Source of the DNA: CAYUNA01 sp047629355
GTDB taxonomy: Bacteria > Bacteroidota > Bacteroidia > Chitinophagales > Saprospiraceae
Reading direction: 5' to 3'
NCBI GenBank assembly: GCA_047629355.1
Contig: JBLHWU010000085.1
Span: forward strand, 1 to 25,177
Length of the DNA stretch: 25,177 bases
Shown piece after piece: positions 7,637 through 15,330 of this stretch; the stretch's first letter is position 1; the number at the start of each line of letters is the position of its first letter. The position numbers and the translations under genes are program-made. Below the pieces are notes generated by a model that was given only the letters and a program-made list of their open reading frames with translations, did no database searches and was not told the origin of the DNA.

Positions 7637-7899
7637 TGTAGCGGCGACTTTAGTCGCCAAGCTGCTCAACAAAAGAAGGCAGTTTGGCAACTAAAGTAAC
7701 GATGAAAGAACGACTCCGCCATCTGGTAACATTTATTTTTGTCTTTTTCTCCACTTCGGTCGAAATGACAAAAAAGGTTTACTTTTGAAATAGGCGTTAT
7801 CTATACATAATGCCTGTTTCAAAAATGGAAAATAAGGGCAAAAGAAATACTTGATAGATGGCGGAGGTATTTTTTACCGTTACTAAAGTCGCCGCTACA
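7637..7899. mobile_element. Nested inverted-repeat element; variant copy c of the MITE-like family
   Basis: The outer arms are TGTAGCGGCGACTTTAGT (7637-7654) and ACTAAAGTCGCCGCTACA (7882-7899), perfect over 18 bp. Inside are ends of the 4814-type element: CTAAAGTAACGAT...ACTCCGCCATC (7691-7723) against GATGGCGGAG...CCGTTACTAAAG (7857-7888). Further in, TTTTGAAATAGGCGTTAT and ATAATGCCTGTTTCAAAA pair with two mismatches. CTTCGGTCGAAATGACAA near 7754 resembles a repeat often seen in flavobacterial genomes. The left arm also folds alone as GGCGAC/GTCGCC (7643-7658). This fills the whole 7630-7915 gap. Confidence 0.75.
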
Positions 7900-7915
7900 T
7901 TTAAAATATAATTTA

Positions 7916-8887
7916 ATGCCAATCATCAACAATTCAACCTACCCCAAACAACCCTTTTACTTCGGAAATCAACACGGACACACCATCATTCCTGGCGCAT
8001 TTCGAAAAGTCAAAAACGTCAATTATGAGCGCGAACGCTTAGAATTACCTGATGGTGATTTTGTCGATTTAGACTGGATTGATAAGGATAGTAAAAACCT
8101 TGTATTGCTAACGCACGGTCTGGAAGGTGACTCTCAACGCCAATATATGAAAGGCATGGCAAAGTTTTTTGCTACCCAAAACTGGGATGTTCTCGCATGG
8201 ATGTGTCGGTCGTGCAGTGGTGAAATGAATCGCAATAAACGCCTTTATTATCATGGGGAAATTGGCGATATTGAAAAAGTTATCAATCATGCTTTAGGGA
8301 CCAAACATTACGAAAGAATCGTACTCGTTGGTTTCAGTATGGGCGGCAATATCAACATGAAATACCTTGGCGTTCATGGTAAAAACATTCCTGATGTTAT
8401 TGAGAAATGTGTGGCGTTCTCCGCGCCCGCAGATTTAGAATCAAGTGCGGCGATTTTAGATAGGACCGATAATTGGTTGTATAAAAAACGATTTATGGCG
8501 TATTTGAAGGCTAAAATCGTAAAAAAGACAGCGGCTTATCCTGATTTTGCAGATTTAGACAATTTCAAGAAAATCAAAGTTTGGCGCGATTTCGATGAAT
8601 TGTTTTCTGCGCCAATTAATAATTTTGAAAATGCCGCCGCTTTTTACAAAGATGCTTCGGCGGTGAATTTTATGGACGGCATCACGATTCCTACACTATT
8701 AGTTAATGCACAAAATGACCCGATTTTGACGCCGCAATGTTCGCCGAAAAATTTATGCGAAAAACATGCTTTTCTATATTTAGAAAATCCGATTTATGGA
8801 GGACACTGCGGGTTTCCGTTGCATGGAAAGTCGTTTAATTGGTCAGAATATCGAGCTTGGGAGTTTGTGCAGACGGCTCACGGTTAA
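7916..8887 (+). CDS. YheT-family alpha/beta hydrolase (COG0429 type)
   Basis: A 323-residue cytosolic alpha/beta-hydrolase of the YheT/ABHD1-3 group; some relatives act on lipid esters, but the substrate is not known for bacterial members. Visible family marks: THGLEGDSQRQY (67-77), the substitution-tolerant loop CRSCSGEMNR (97-106), the nucleophile elbow GFSMGGN with Ser141, the acid in NAQNDPIL (Asp268) and the base in GGHCGF (His297). The triad is therefore complete. There is no signal peptide. The gene stands alone behind the nested repeat at 7637-7899, which holds a TACTTTTG word at 7780-7787 that might be its -7 box. Its stop codon lies in a run of ACGGNNN heptads. Confidence 0.93.
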   Translation: MPIINNSTYPKQPFYFGNQHGHTIIPGAFRKVKNVNYERERLELPDGDFVDLDWIDKDSKNLVLLTHGLEGDSQRQYMKGMAKFFATQNWDVLAWMCRSCSGEMNRNKRLYYHGEIGDIEKVINHALGTKHYERIVLVGFSMGGNINMKYLGVHGKNIPDVIEKCVAFSAPADLESSAAILDRTDNWLYKKRFMAYLKAKIVKKTAAYPDFADLDNFKKIKVWRDFDELFSAPINNFENAAAFYKDASAVNFMDGITIPTLLVNAQNDPILTPQCSPKNLCEKHAFLYLENPIYGGHCGFPLHGKSFNWSEYRAWEFVQTAHG

Positions 8888-8910
8888 AGATGCACGGCAC
8901 ACGGTGGCGC
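8879..8910. repeat. ACGGNNN heptads over the yheT stop codon
   Basis: From 8880, ACGGTTA, AAGATGC, ACGGCAC and ACGGTGG follow in 7-base register; the stop TAA (8885-8887) overlaps the first. The complementary heptad series lies at 9180-9211, so the two form the outermost inverted repeat of this intergenic region. Confidence 0.6.
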
Positions 8911-8918
8911 ACGTTTTC

Positions 8919-9009
8919 AAGTGATGATTTTGCAGTATAAAAATTACTCGGAGTCTTGATTTATTTTTATCAGAATCAAAAACATAAAAGTTAGACGAAA
9001 TCATCACTT
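8919..9009. repeat. Inverted repeat with 12-bp arms
   Basis: AAGTGATGATTT (8919-8930) is the exact reverse complement of AAATCATCACTT (8998-9009). The 67-nt spacer includes a weak TTGAT/ATCAA pairing. It is one of several nested or adjacent inverted repeats filling 8888-9238. Confidence 0.7.
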
Positions 9010-9023
9010 TTAAAGAAAAATCA

Positions 9024-9151
9024 GCTCATGGATGAATTTAATGAAGGGGCGGCGGCACGGGGTTGGTTTTTGAGGGGTAAAATGTTTATAAAAACATTTT
9101 AGCCCTCAAACTCCCTTTGTCAAAACACCTCTACTAAATTCATCCATGAGC
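9024..9151. repeat. Compound palindrome, copy A, nested in a 17-bp outer inverted repeat
   Basis: Outer arms: GCTCATGGATGAATTTA (9024-9040) and its exact complement at 9135-9151. Inner palindrome: TTTGAGGGGTAAAATGTTT (9069-9087) against 9092-9110, one mismatch in 19, loop 4 nt. A G-rich stretch (GGGGCGGCGGCACGGGG) lies between the left arms at the place where other copies carry a GC-rich hairpin. The right arm continues ACTCCCTTT like copies C and D. Confidence 0.85.
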
Positions 9152-9179
9152 CAAAAAATCATCCTAATAAACAAATTTT

Positions 9180-9211
9180 CCGTCCACCGTATGCCGTCAA
9201 CCGTCCACCGT
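9180..9211. repeat. ACGGNNN heptads (minus-strand sense) upstream of sbcD
   Basis: Read on the minus strand the segment is ACGGTGG, ACGGTTG, ACGGCAT, ACGGTGG, ACGG. CCGTCCACCGT appears twice on the plus strand (9180-9190 and 9201-9211). It mirrors the heptads at the yheT stop codon. Confidence 0.75.
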
Positions 9212-9225
9212 TAAAAAACTTTTTG

Positions 9226-9233
9226 TAAGTTTG
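9226..9233 (+). promoter_or_regulatory. -7 box TAAGTTTG immediately before sbcD
   Basis: TAAGTTTG matches TAnnTTTG and ends 5 bases before the sbcD ATG, so the transcript would begin at or next to the start codon. No TTG or TTTG is seen at the expected -33 position. Confidence 0.4.
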
Positions 9234-9238
9234 TCCCC

Positions 9239-10450
9239 ATGAAAATTTTACATACCTCAGATTGGCATTTAGGTCAAAAATTCATCTATTACGACCGTTT
9301 GGAAGAGCATCGAAAAGCCCTGGATTGGCTACTGAAATTGATTGGTACAGAGCAAGTCGATTGCTTACTGGTGGCGGGCGATATTTTTGACATTGGCAAC
9401 CCACCGAATTATGCCCGCAGTTTATATTATAATTTTTTAAGGAAATTATTAGTAACCACTTGTCGCCACATCGTGATTACGGGTGGCAACCATGATTCGC
9501 CTACGATGCTCGAAGCACCGAAGGAGTTATTGAAAGAATTTTCGATACATGTGGTCGGAAATGCGACGGGTGATATTCAGGATGAAATTATTGAATTAAA
9601 AGATAAAAAAGGGAAGTTAGAAGCGGTCGTTGCGGCAGTGCCTTTTTTAAGGGATAAGGATATTCGGGCGAGTGTTTCGGGAGAAGGTGGTTTGGAACGG
9701 ATTGAGCGCATTAAAGCAGGTATTTTCAATCATTACCAAGCAGCTGGTGAGGCTGTTTTAAAATATAAAAAGCAGAATATTCCAATTATCGCAATGGGGC
9801 ATTTGTACGCAACGGGCGCAGAAGCTACTGATAAACAAGACAATATATATATTGGTGATAAGCAAAACATTAAAGCAGAGCAATTTCCAGAAGTATTTGA
9901 TTACGTAGCATTAGGGCATATTCATCGAGCGCAGACAGTTGGTGGTTTGGGGAAAGTTCGGTATTGTGGGTCGATTATTCCATTGAGTTTTTCGGAAACA
10001 AAAGATGATAAAGGCGTGAATATTTTACATTTTAAAGGGAAGGAACTAGAGAAGAATCAGGCGCATTTATTTCCAATTTTTAGACGATTGAAAACGATAA
10101 CAGGGTCTTTTGAAAATGTGCAAGAACGCCTAGAAGCATTACATACCAAATATTCAGATGGATTGAAATCTTGGGTGGAAGTGATTGTTGAATTAGAGGC
10201 GGATATTCCAAATTTGGATGGGCAATTGCGCGAATTTACGGCTAAAATGCATTTGGAATTGTTGAAAATCAGAACCAATCGACAACATAAATCTTTGTCG
10301 ATTCAAACGGAATTGGAGGATTTGGAAGAGATGAATCCACTGGATGTTTTTAGAAAAAAATGTGAGAGTCAAGAGAAACCGCCAGAAAATATGGAAGAGT
10401 TGGAAATGACGTTTAGAGAGTTGTTGGAGACAATGAGCAATGAGCAATGA
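9239..10450 (+). CDS. sbcD: Nuclease SbcCD subunit D (Mre11-like)
   Basis: The metal-dependent nuclease half of SbcCD, which opens DNA hairpins and trims blocked double-strand ends. All the phosphodiesterase motifs are visible: TSDWHLG (Asp8, His10), AGDIFD (46-51), TGGNHDSP (81-88), MGHLYATG and LGHIHRAQ. The length, 403 residues, is usual for the family. The C-terminus (about 300-403) is the capping region and ends MSNEQ, residues encoded by a heptanucleotide tandem repeat that also supplies the TGA stop. sbcC follows 66 bases later on the same strand, the standard two-gene arrangement. A -7 box ends 5 bases before the ATG, so the message may be leaderless. Confidence 0.97.
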   Translation: MKILHTSDWHLGQKFIYYDRLEEHRKALDWLLKLIGTEQVDCLLVAGDIFDIGNPPNYARSLYYNFLRKLLVTTCRHIVITGGNHDSPTMLEAPKELLKEFSIHVVGNATGDIQDEIIELKDKKGKLEAVVAAVPFLRDKDIRASVSGEGGLERIERIKAGIFNHYQAAGEAVLKYKKQNIPIIAMGHLYATGAEATDKQDNIYIGDKQNIKAEQFPEVFDYVALGHIHRAQTVGGLGKVRYCGSIIPLSFSETKDDKGVNILHFKGKELEKNQAHLFPIFRRLKTITGSFENVQERLEALHTKYSDGLKSWVEVIVELEADIPNLDGQLREFTAKMHLELLKIRTNRQHKSLSIQTELEDLEEMNPLDVFRKKCESQEKPPENMEELEMTFRELLETMSNEQ

Positions 10451-10490
10451 GCAATGAGCAATGAGCAATGAGCAATGAGCAATGAGCAAT
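10431..10490 (+). repeat. Heptanucleotide tandem repeat (ATGAGCA)8 across the sbcD stop codon
   Basis: Eight exact ATGAGCA units start at 10433 and end at 10488, with partial units on both sides. Every unit has an ATGA start/stop overlap. sbcD enters in a fixed frame and stops at TGA 10448-10450 in the third unit, so changes in copy number above about three would leave SbcD intact but move sbcC by 7 bases per unit. Confidence 0.95.
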
Positions 10491-10520
10491 TTAAGCGAAA
10501 AGATTAAACGAAGGACATGA
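10482..10520 (+). CDS. Possible 12-codon leader peptide between sbcD and sbcC
   Basis: The ATG in the last heptad unit opens the frame MSNLSEKIKRRT and ends at TGA 10518-10520, which overlaps the sbcC ATG (10517-10519) as ATGA. AGGACATG places a short purine stretch before the sbcC start. Such an overlap could couple translation of sbcC to termination on this mini-frame. It is short enough to be chance. Confidence 0.25.
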   Translation: MSNLSEKIKRRT

Positions 10521-13500
10521 AAATACTAAAAATACATATAAAAAACCTGAATTCCCTCCGATTGGAAACCGTGATTGACTTTACGAAATCGCCATTTTTG
10601 GAGACGGGTTTATTTGCAATTGTGGGTGATACTGGAGCTGGAAAAACAACAGTTTTGGATGCAATTACGCTGGGTTTGTATGGTAAAGTGCATCGTAACA
10701 AGGAGGTAAAAGAAGTGATGTCTTATGGGTCAACGGATTGCATGGCGGAGGTGGAATTTGAGGTGAAAAATGAGCGATATTTGGCGCATTGGGATATTTA
10801 TCGGGCGCGAAATAAAGTGGATGGAAAGATTCAAGGAGCAACGCGACAGATTCGGAAGTGGGATGAAGCCGCACAAAAATTTTTAATATTAACGGATAGG
10901 ATTCGGGAAGTTGATGAAAAAATAGAGGAAATTACGGGATTGGATTACGACCGTTTTTGTCGGTCGGTGCTGTTATCGCAAGGGGATTTTGCGGCTTTTT
11001 TGAAGTCGAGTGACCGCAATCGGAGTGATTTATTAGAGCGAATTACGGGAACGGAAATTTATTCTCAAATTTCAAAAGCAGCATTTTCAAAGCATCGAAC
11101 GGAGGAAGGAAAGTTGAAAGAGAAAAAACAAAGCATGGAGAATTTGCAGTTGATGGATAAAGAAGATGTGAAGGATTTGAAGGGATTTTTAAAAGAACAA
11201 AGGGTGGAAAGCACCGTTTTAAAAAAGGATTTAGGGGAACTAAGAAAGCAATTACAATGGTTTGTTGGTGTGCAAAATTTAGAAAAACGACAAGTAGTTT
11301 TGCAAGGGCAACAAGCGCATATTTTGGCTAAAAAAGCAGAACATCAAGAAGATTTAAAACTCTTAGAAGCGCATGTAAAAACCGTTCCGTTTCAAGCTCA
11401 ACTGGCAGTTTTTGAAGATAAACTACTCGCAATTGGTTCTTTAAAAACAAGGCTTTCAGAAATAACCGCTACTATTCAGATTTTAGAAAATTCAGAAAAA
11501 GAGGGTAATCTAATTTTCAAACAGGAAAGAGCAGCGCATAATATTTTAAAAAAAATCCGTCCAGAAAAGTTGCAATTATTCGATAAAATTGTAAAGATTG
11601 ATGCTAAAATTGAGCAAAAGGAAAGTCCTTTACAGATTAAATTAAGGGACGCTAAAGACTTGACCAAGATACTCCAAAAAGAAAAGCAGGAGTTGTCTAA
11701 TTTTAAACTTCAGTTAAACAAGACACAGGAAGAATCTGCGCAAGAAAACGAGTGGTTAGCAACTAATAAGGCATGGATAAATTTGCCAAATAAATATGAA
11801 AATATTGAAAGCCTGATTTTTAAAACAGGCTTGACCAATAAGGAATATGTAAAGATAAAGGCGGAAGAGGAAACCTTGGTTGTAATTTTAAAAAAATCGC
11901 AGCAGTTGGAACAGCAACTGGCTGCTGAATTATTGGAAATCACTACTGAAATTGAAAAACAAGAGCTACTTTTTAAGAAAAAATTACCCGAAAATTATTC
12001 TTTGGGACGAGCGGGATTATTGGTTTCGCTGAATGAGGAGATTGAGGAATTAGGAAATAGAAAGAAAAGTTTAGCGGAGTTAAAGAAATTAAATGCGGAG
12101 TATCAAGAACTACTTGCAGATTATCAGGAGTATCAAGAGGAATTGCAAAAATATGAAGCGGAAGATAATCAGTTGAATCAGAATTTACTAAATGTAATAG
12201 AGGAAGAAGACCGACTGAAAAAGGAATTGAGTTTTAAAGAGCACATTTATCATCAACAATTGGTGATTGCGAATTATGACAAACACCGTGCAGAGTTGGA
12301 AGAAGGAGAAAAATGTCCTATTTGTTTTTCGACAGAACATCCGTTTCGGGAGCAAAATTTGACGGCTTATATTGATAAAACGAAAGTGGAATTTCAGGAA
12401 GCAAAATCCATCTATGAAAAAGTGTCTATTCAATTGAAATCGTTGTTGACGCAACAGATAAAATTGACGACTAAAATCATGGATTTAAAGGGAAATGAAA
12501 AAGACCAAATAAAAGGTCGGATAGAGAAAAAAATGGATAAAATCCAAGGAATTGAGCAGCAGTTTTCAGCCGCAGTTTCTACTTACCAATCAGAAGATTT
12601 TTCGGCAGTTAGTGCGGTGTTTTTTGAAAATAAAATCAGTGGATTTGAATCGGAAATTATAGCAAAAAAGACTTTACGCGAAACTTTACAAAAAATAAAT
12701 ACGGAATTAGATAAGCTAACCAAAAAAGAGAAACTTGTTCATGAAAAATCGGTAGCTCAACAAATGATTGTTCAGCAAAAATCACAAGAATCAGCCTATA
12801 ATCAGAAAAAAATCAGCGAGTTATCTAATTCAGTTAAAAGCAATACAGAAGGCTTGAAAGAGCAATTATCCGTTTACGGCATTGATTTCAAGTTGGAAAA
12901 TGGGAATGCTATTTTTAAAGAATTGGGTACAAAAAAGACGCAAGTAGAAGTTAAACAAAAACATTTACAAATTTTAACTCAGGAGATTGGCCTGTTGGAA
13001 AAAGAAGTCAATTTAACGGAAAAATCAGTGAAAGAAAAAGCGATTAGATTGGAAAAAATGAGTACAGAAGTTGAGGAAGAACAAGCTGATTTGGAAAAAA
13101 TAAAGACGGAGCGAAAGGAGTTGTTTGGGACGCAGAATGTAGAAGTGGAACGGGCAAAATTTGAGCAAAATTTGGATATAAAAGAGGCAGCGCTGGAAGA
13201 AGCGAAAAAGCACTTAGCGGAAGTAGTTTTGCAATTAAAAACAGGACGAAATCAGTTGGAAGATTTGCAGAAAGATTTACAGGCTGGAGAAAAAATGACC
13301 GCAGAGGTTCACGCACAAATATTAAAAAAATTAGCATCAAGTGGTTTTGAAAGTATTTCTGAATTGAAAGGCGCAATTTTGGAAGAAACGATAGCGAATC
13401 AAATAAAAGCACAGAGCGAAATTATTCAGCAAAAAGAATCGGAAAATACGCAGTTTTTAACAGCAAATAAAAAGGATTTAACCGAAGCCTTGGCAAAAGG

Positions 13501-14179
13501 AATAGCGGATTTTGATGCAGAAAAAGTGCAACTCAGTTTAGAAGAAAAAGAAGAAGCTTTTCAAACTTTACAGCAACAAATTGGTAGTAATCAGTCCCTT
13601 TTAGCAATAAATGACGAGCGAAAAAAAGAGGCGAAGGACTTATTGCAAAGCATTGAAAACCAGCGAAAGGAACTAACTCGTTGGGCGGCAATTAATCAAT
13701 TGATTGGGTCGGCAGATGGGAAGGTTTTTCGGACATTTGCACAAGGACTGACCTTGAAAAAATTAGTTAATTATGGCAATCAGCATTTGCAAAACTTGAA
13801 TGGTCGATACCTCATTTTGAAGCCAGATGATAAGGATTTGCAGTTGGATATCTTGGATACTTATCAAGCGGATAATGTGCGGTCGATGAATACTTTATCG
13901 GGTGGAGAGAGTTTTTTAGTGAGTCTTGCTTTGGCATTGGGATTGTCTGATTTGGCGGGGCGAAATACCAATATTCGGTCTTTATTTATTGATGAAGGTT
14001 TTGGGACGTTGGATGAAAGTACGCTGGATTTAGCGATTTCTACCTTGGAAAATTTGCAATCAAGTGGGAAGACGATTGGAGTGATTTCGCATGTGAAGGA
14101 GTTGAAGGAACGGATTACGACGCAGATTCAAGTGAGGAAGGGTGGAAGTGGATTTAGTGAATTGGAAATTAGCAATTAG
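10517..14179 (+). CDS. sbcC: Nuclease SbcCD subunit C (Rad50-like ATPase)
   Basis: SMC-like ATPase partner of SbcD, 1220 residues. The N-terminal lobe has Walker A GDTGAGKTT (37-45) and the Q-loop region SQGDFAAFLKS. Long Lys/Glu/Gln-rich coiled coils flank the zinc hook CPIC at 600-603, close to the middle of the chain as expected. The C-terminal lobe has the signature LSGGES (1127-1132), Walker B SLFIDEGFG (Asp1159, Glu1160) and the D-loop TLDE, then GVISH. It is longer than the E. coli protein (about 1050), through longer coils. The ATG overlaps a TGA as ATGA. Its own stop, TAG, lies in the second of two AATTAGC heptads (14167-14180). The convergent corA stop is only 7 bases away. Confidence 0.97.
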   Translation: MKILKIHIKNLNSLRLETVIDFTKSPFLETGLFAIVGDTGAGKTTVLDAITLGLYGKVHRNKEVKEVMSYGSTDCMAEVEFEVKNERYLAHWDIYRARNKVDGKIQGATRQIRKWDEAAQKFLILTDRIREVDEKIEEITGLDYDRFCRSVLLSQGDFAAFLKSSDRNRSDLLERITGTEIYSQISKAAFSKHRTEEGKLKEKKQSMENLQLMDKEDVKDLKGFLKEQRVESTVLKKDLGELRKQLQWFVGVQNLEKRQVVLQGQQAHILAKKAEHQEDLKLLEAHVKTVPFQAQLAVFEDKLLAIGSLKTRLSEITATIQILENSEKEGNLIFKQERAAHNILKKIRPEKLQLFDKIVKIDAKIEQKESPLQIKLRDAKDLTKILQKEKQELSNFKLQLNKTQEESAQENEWLATNKAWINLPNKYENIESLIFKTGLTNKEYVKIKAEEETLVVILKKSQQLEQQLAAELLEITTEIEKQELLFKKKLPENYSLGRAGLLVSLNEEIEELGNRKKSLAELKKLNAEYQELLADYQEYQEELQKYEAEDNQLNQNLLNVIEEEDRLKKELSFKEHIYHQQLVIANYDKHRAELEEGEKCPICFSTEHPFREQNLTAYIDKTKVEFQEAKSIYEKVSIQLKSLLTQQIKLTTKIMDLKGNEKDQIKGRIEKKMDKIQGIEQQFSAAVSTYQSEDFSAVSAVFFENKISGFESEIIAKKTLRETLQKINTELDKLTKKEKLVHEKSVAQQMIVQQKSQESAYNQKKISELSNSVKSNTEGLKEQLSVYGIDFKLENGNAIFKELGTKKTQVEVKQKHLQILTQEIGLLEKEVNLTEKSVKEKAIRLEKMSTEVEEEQADLEKIKTERKELFGTQNVEVERAKFEQNLDIKEAALEEAKKHLAEVVLQLKTGRNQLEDLQKDLQAGEKMTAEVHAQILKKLASSGFESISELKGAILEETIANQIKAQSEIIQQKESENTQFLTANKKDLTEALAKGIADFDAEKVQLSLEEKEEAFQTLQQQIGSNQSLLAINDERKKEAKDLLQSIENQRKELTRWAAINQLIGSADGKVFRTFAQGLTLKKLVNYGNQHLQNLNGRYLILKPDDKDLQLDILDTYQADNVRSMNTLSGGESFLVSLALALGLSDLAGRNTNIRSLFIDEGFGTLDESTLDLAISTLENLQSSGKTIGVISHVKELKERITTQIQVRKGGSGFSELEISN

Positions 14180-14186
14180 CATTGTT

Positions 14187-15137
14187 TTAAAAGAAGCTTT
14201 TTCGAGAAAAATACCATGTTAATAGCAGACTTGCTGCCAAAGAAACGCCCAAAATAATAAACATGTAAAATGGATTCGTTTCATCGAATGGAATCTCGAC
14301 GTTCATTCCAAAAAAGCTCGCTACAAGAGTCGGCACCATCAAAATAATCGTGATGGAGGTTAGCCGTTTCATTGTAATATTTAGGTTGTTAGAAATGATA
14401 GAACCGTAAGCATCCATCGTTCCATTGAGGATGTTGGTGTAAACGTTTGCCATCTCCAAGGCTTGTGAATTATCAATAATGATGTCTTCGAATAAATCGG
14501 TATGGTCTTCGTCATCACGGATTTTCAAGTAATCCGTTCTCTTCATCTTCATTTTCAATAATTCATTGGCACTCAATGAATTAACTAGATAAACAAGACT
14601 TTTTTCTATCTTTAACAATTGTCTCAATTCTCTATTCCGGCTACTGTTATACAGGACTTTTTCAATGACGTTGCGCTGCTTGTTTAGTTGTTTTAGGCAG
14701 TTTAAAAAGCGGTAAACAGTTCGCTCCAAAATTTGTAACACAAATAAGGATTCACTGGCTGGATTAAAGTACCGAACTTTATTTTCTAAAAATAAATCTA
14801 AAACAGGATTGTCATACGCGGTGATGGTAATAACATGGTCAGGAGTCAAAATAATACCAATCGGGACGGTAATAAACAAGGCATCAACCTCTTCTCCAAT
14901 GGGATTGGTCAACGGCGTATTGATGATAATTAGGCGCACATCTTCCTCGCGTTCGTAGCGTGAACGTTCGTCAATATCGAGTGGGTCCGTCAGAAAATCC
15001 ATTGGAATGTCATAGCGTAATGCCAATTCTTCCAGTTCCTCTGGTTGAAATGGCGGCGACATATTTATCCAATGAGCCTCCTCTGCTTTCTCCTTTTCGA
15101 CAAGTTGCCCTTCTATTTTGGTATAATATTTTATCAT
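14187..15137 (-). CDS. corA: CorA-family divalent cation transporter
   Basis: Probably moves Mg2+ (or Co2+/Ni2+) across the inner membrane as a homopentamer. I chose the ATG at 15137 (316 residues, MIKYYTKIEGQLVEKEK); the frame also extends to TTG at 15146. A large N-terminal cytoplasmic domain is followed by the long helix region and two C-terminal membrane segments. The first (ITIILMVPTLVASFF) runs into the selectivity motif GMN (277-279), and the second is MFIILGVSLAASLLLTWYF, ending with the basic tail SRKSFF. The outer loop reads VEIPFDETNPF rather than the MPEL form of classic CorA, as in many CorA-like proteins. It converges on sbcC and has its own -7 box. Confidence 0.92.
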   Translation of the reverse strand: MIKYYTKIEGQLVEKEKAEEAHWINMSPPFQPEELEELALRYDIPMDFLTDPLDIDERSRYEREEDVRLIIINTPLTNPIGEEVDALFITVPIGIILTPDHVITITAYDNPVLDLFLENKVRYFNPASESLFVLQILERTVYRFLNCLKQLNKQRNVIEKVLYNSSRNRELRQLLKIEKSLVYLVNSLSANELLKMKMKRTDYLKIRDDEDHTDLFEDIIIDNSQALEMANVYTNILNGTMDAYGSIISNNLNITMKRLTSITIILMVPTLVASFFGMNVEIPFDETNPFYMFIILGVSLAASLLLTWYFSRKSFF

Positions 15138-15143
15138 CAGGTG

Positions 15144-15151
15144 CAAACATA
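15144..15151 (-). promoter_or_regulatory. -7 box TATGTTTG directly before corA
   Basis: On the minus strand TATGTTTG (15151 to 15144) matches TAnnTTTG and ends 6 bases before the ATG at 15137. This again suggests a leaderless or nearly leaderless transcript and supports 15137 as the start. The -33 region lacks a clear TTG. Confidence 0.45.
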
Positions 15152-15245
15152 AGTTTTTTTGGTTAAACTAGATAGTATGGGTACACGGATTGGGCAGATT
15201 AAACGAATTTCATGTAGGTCGAGTACTTTTTTTAGACAGAAATTT

Positions 15246-15267
15246 ATTGGAATAAATTCCAATTTTT
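15246..15267. terminator. Hairpin ATTGGAAT/ATTCCAAT
   Basis: A perfect 8-bp stem with a 2-nt AA spacer (15246-15263) is followed by a short T-run on the plus strand. It lies between the corA promoter and the stop of the zincin-like gene and may end minus-strand transcription arriving from that gene, although the T-run on that side is poor. Confidence 0.35.
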
Positions 15268-15330
15268 CGTTTTATTACACAGTTCAGAATAACTTGAGCA
15301 TAGCTAAATAAGCTTTTTTTGCTATTGAAA

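Noticed and set aside
10193..10489. Minus-strand frame with repeated LIAHCSL residues
   Set aside because: The repeats are just the reverse translation of the ATGAGCA tandem repeat, and the rest overlaps sbcD.
13044..13412. Minus-strand hydrophobic frame inside sbcC
   Set aside because: Its Leu/Phe-rich composition is what the reverse strand of Lys/Glu-rich coiled coil produces.
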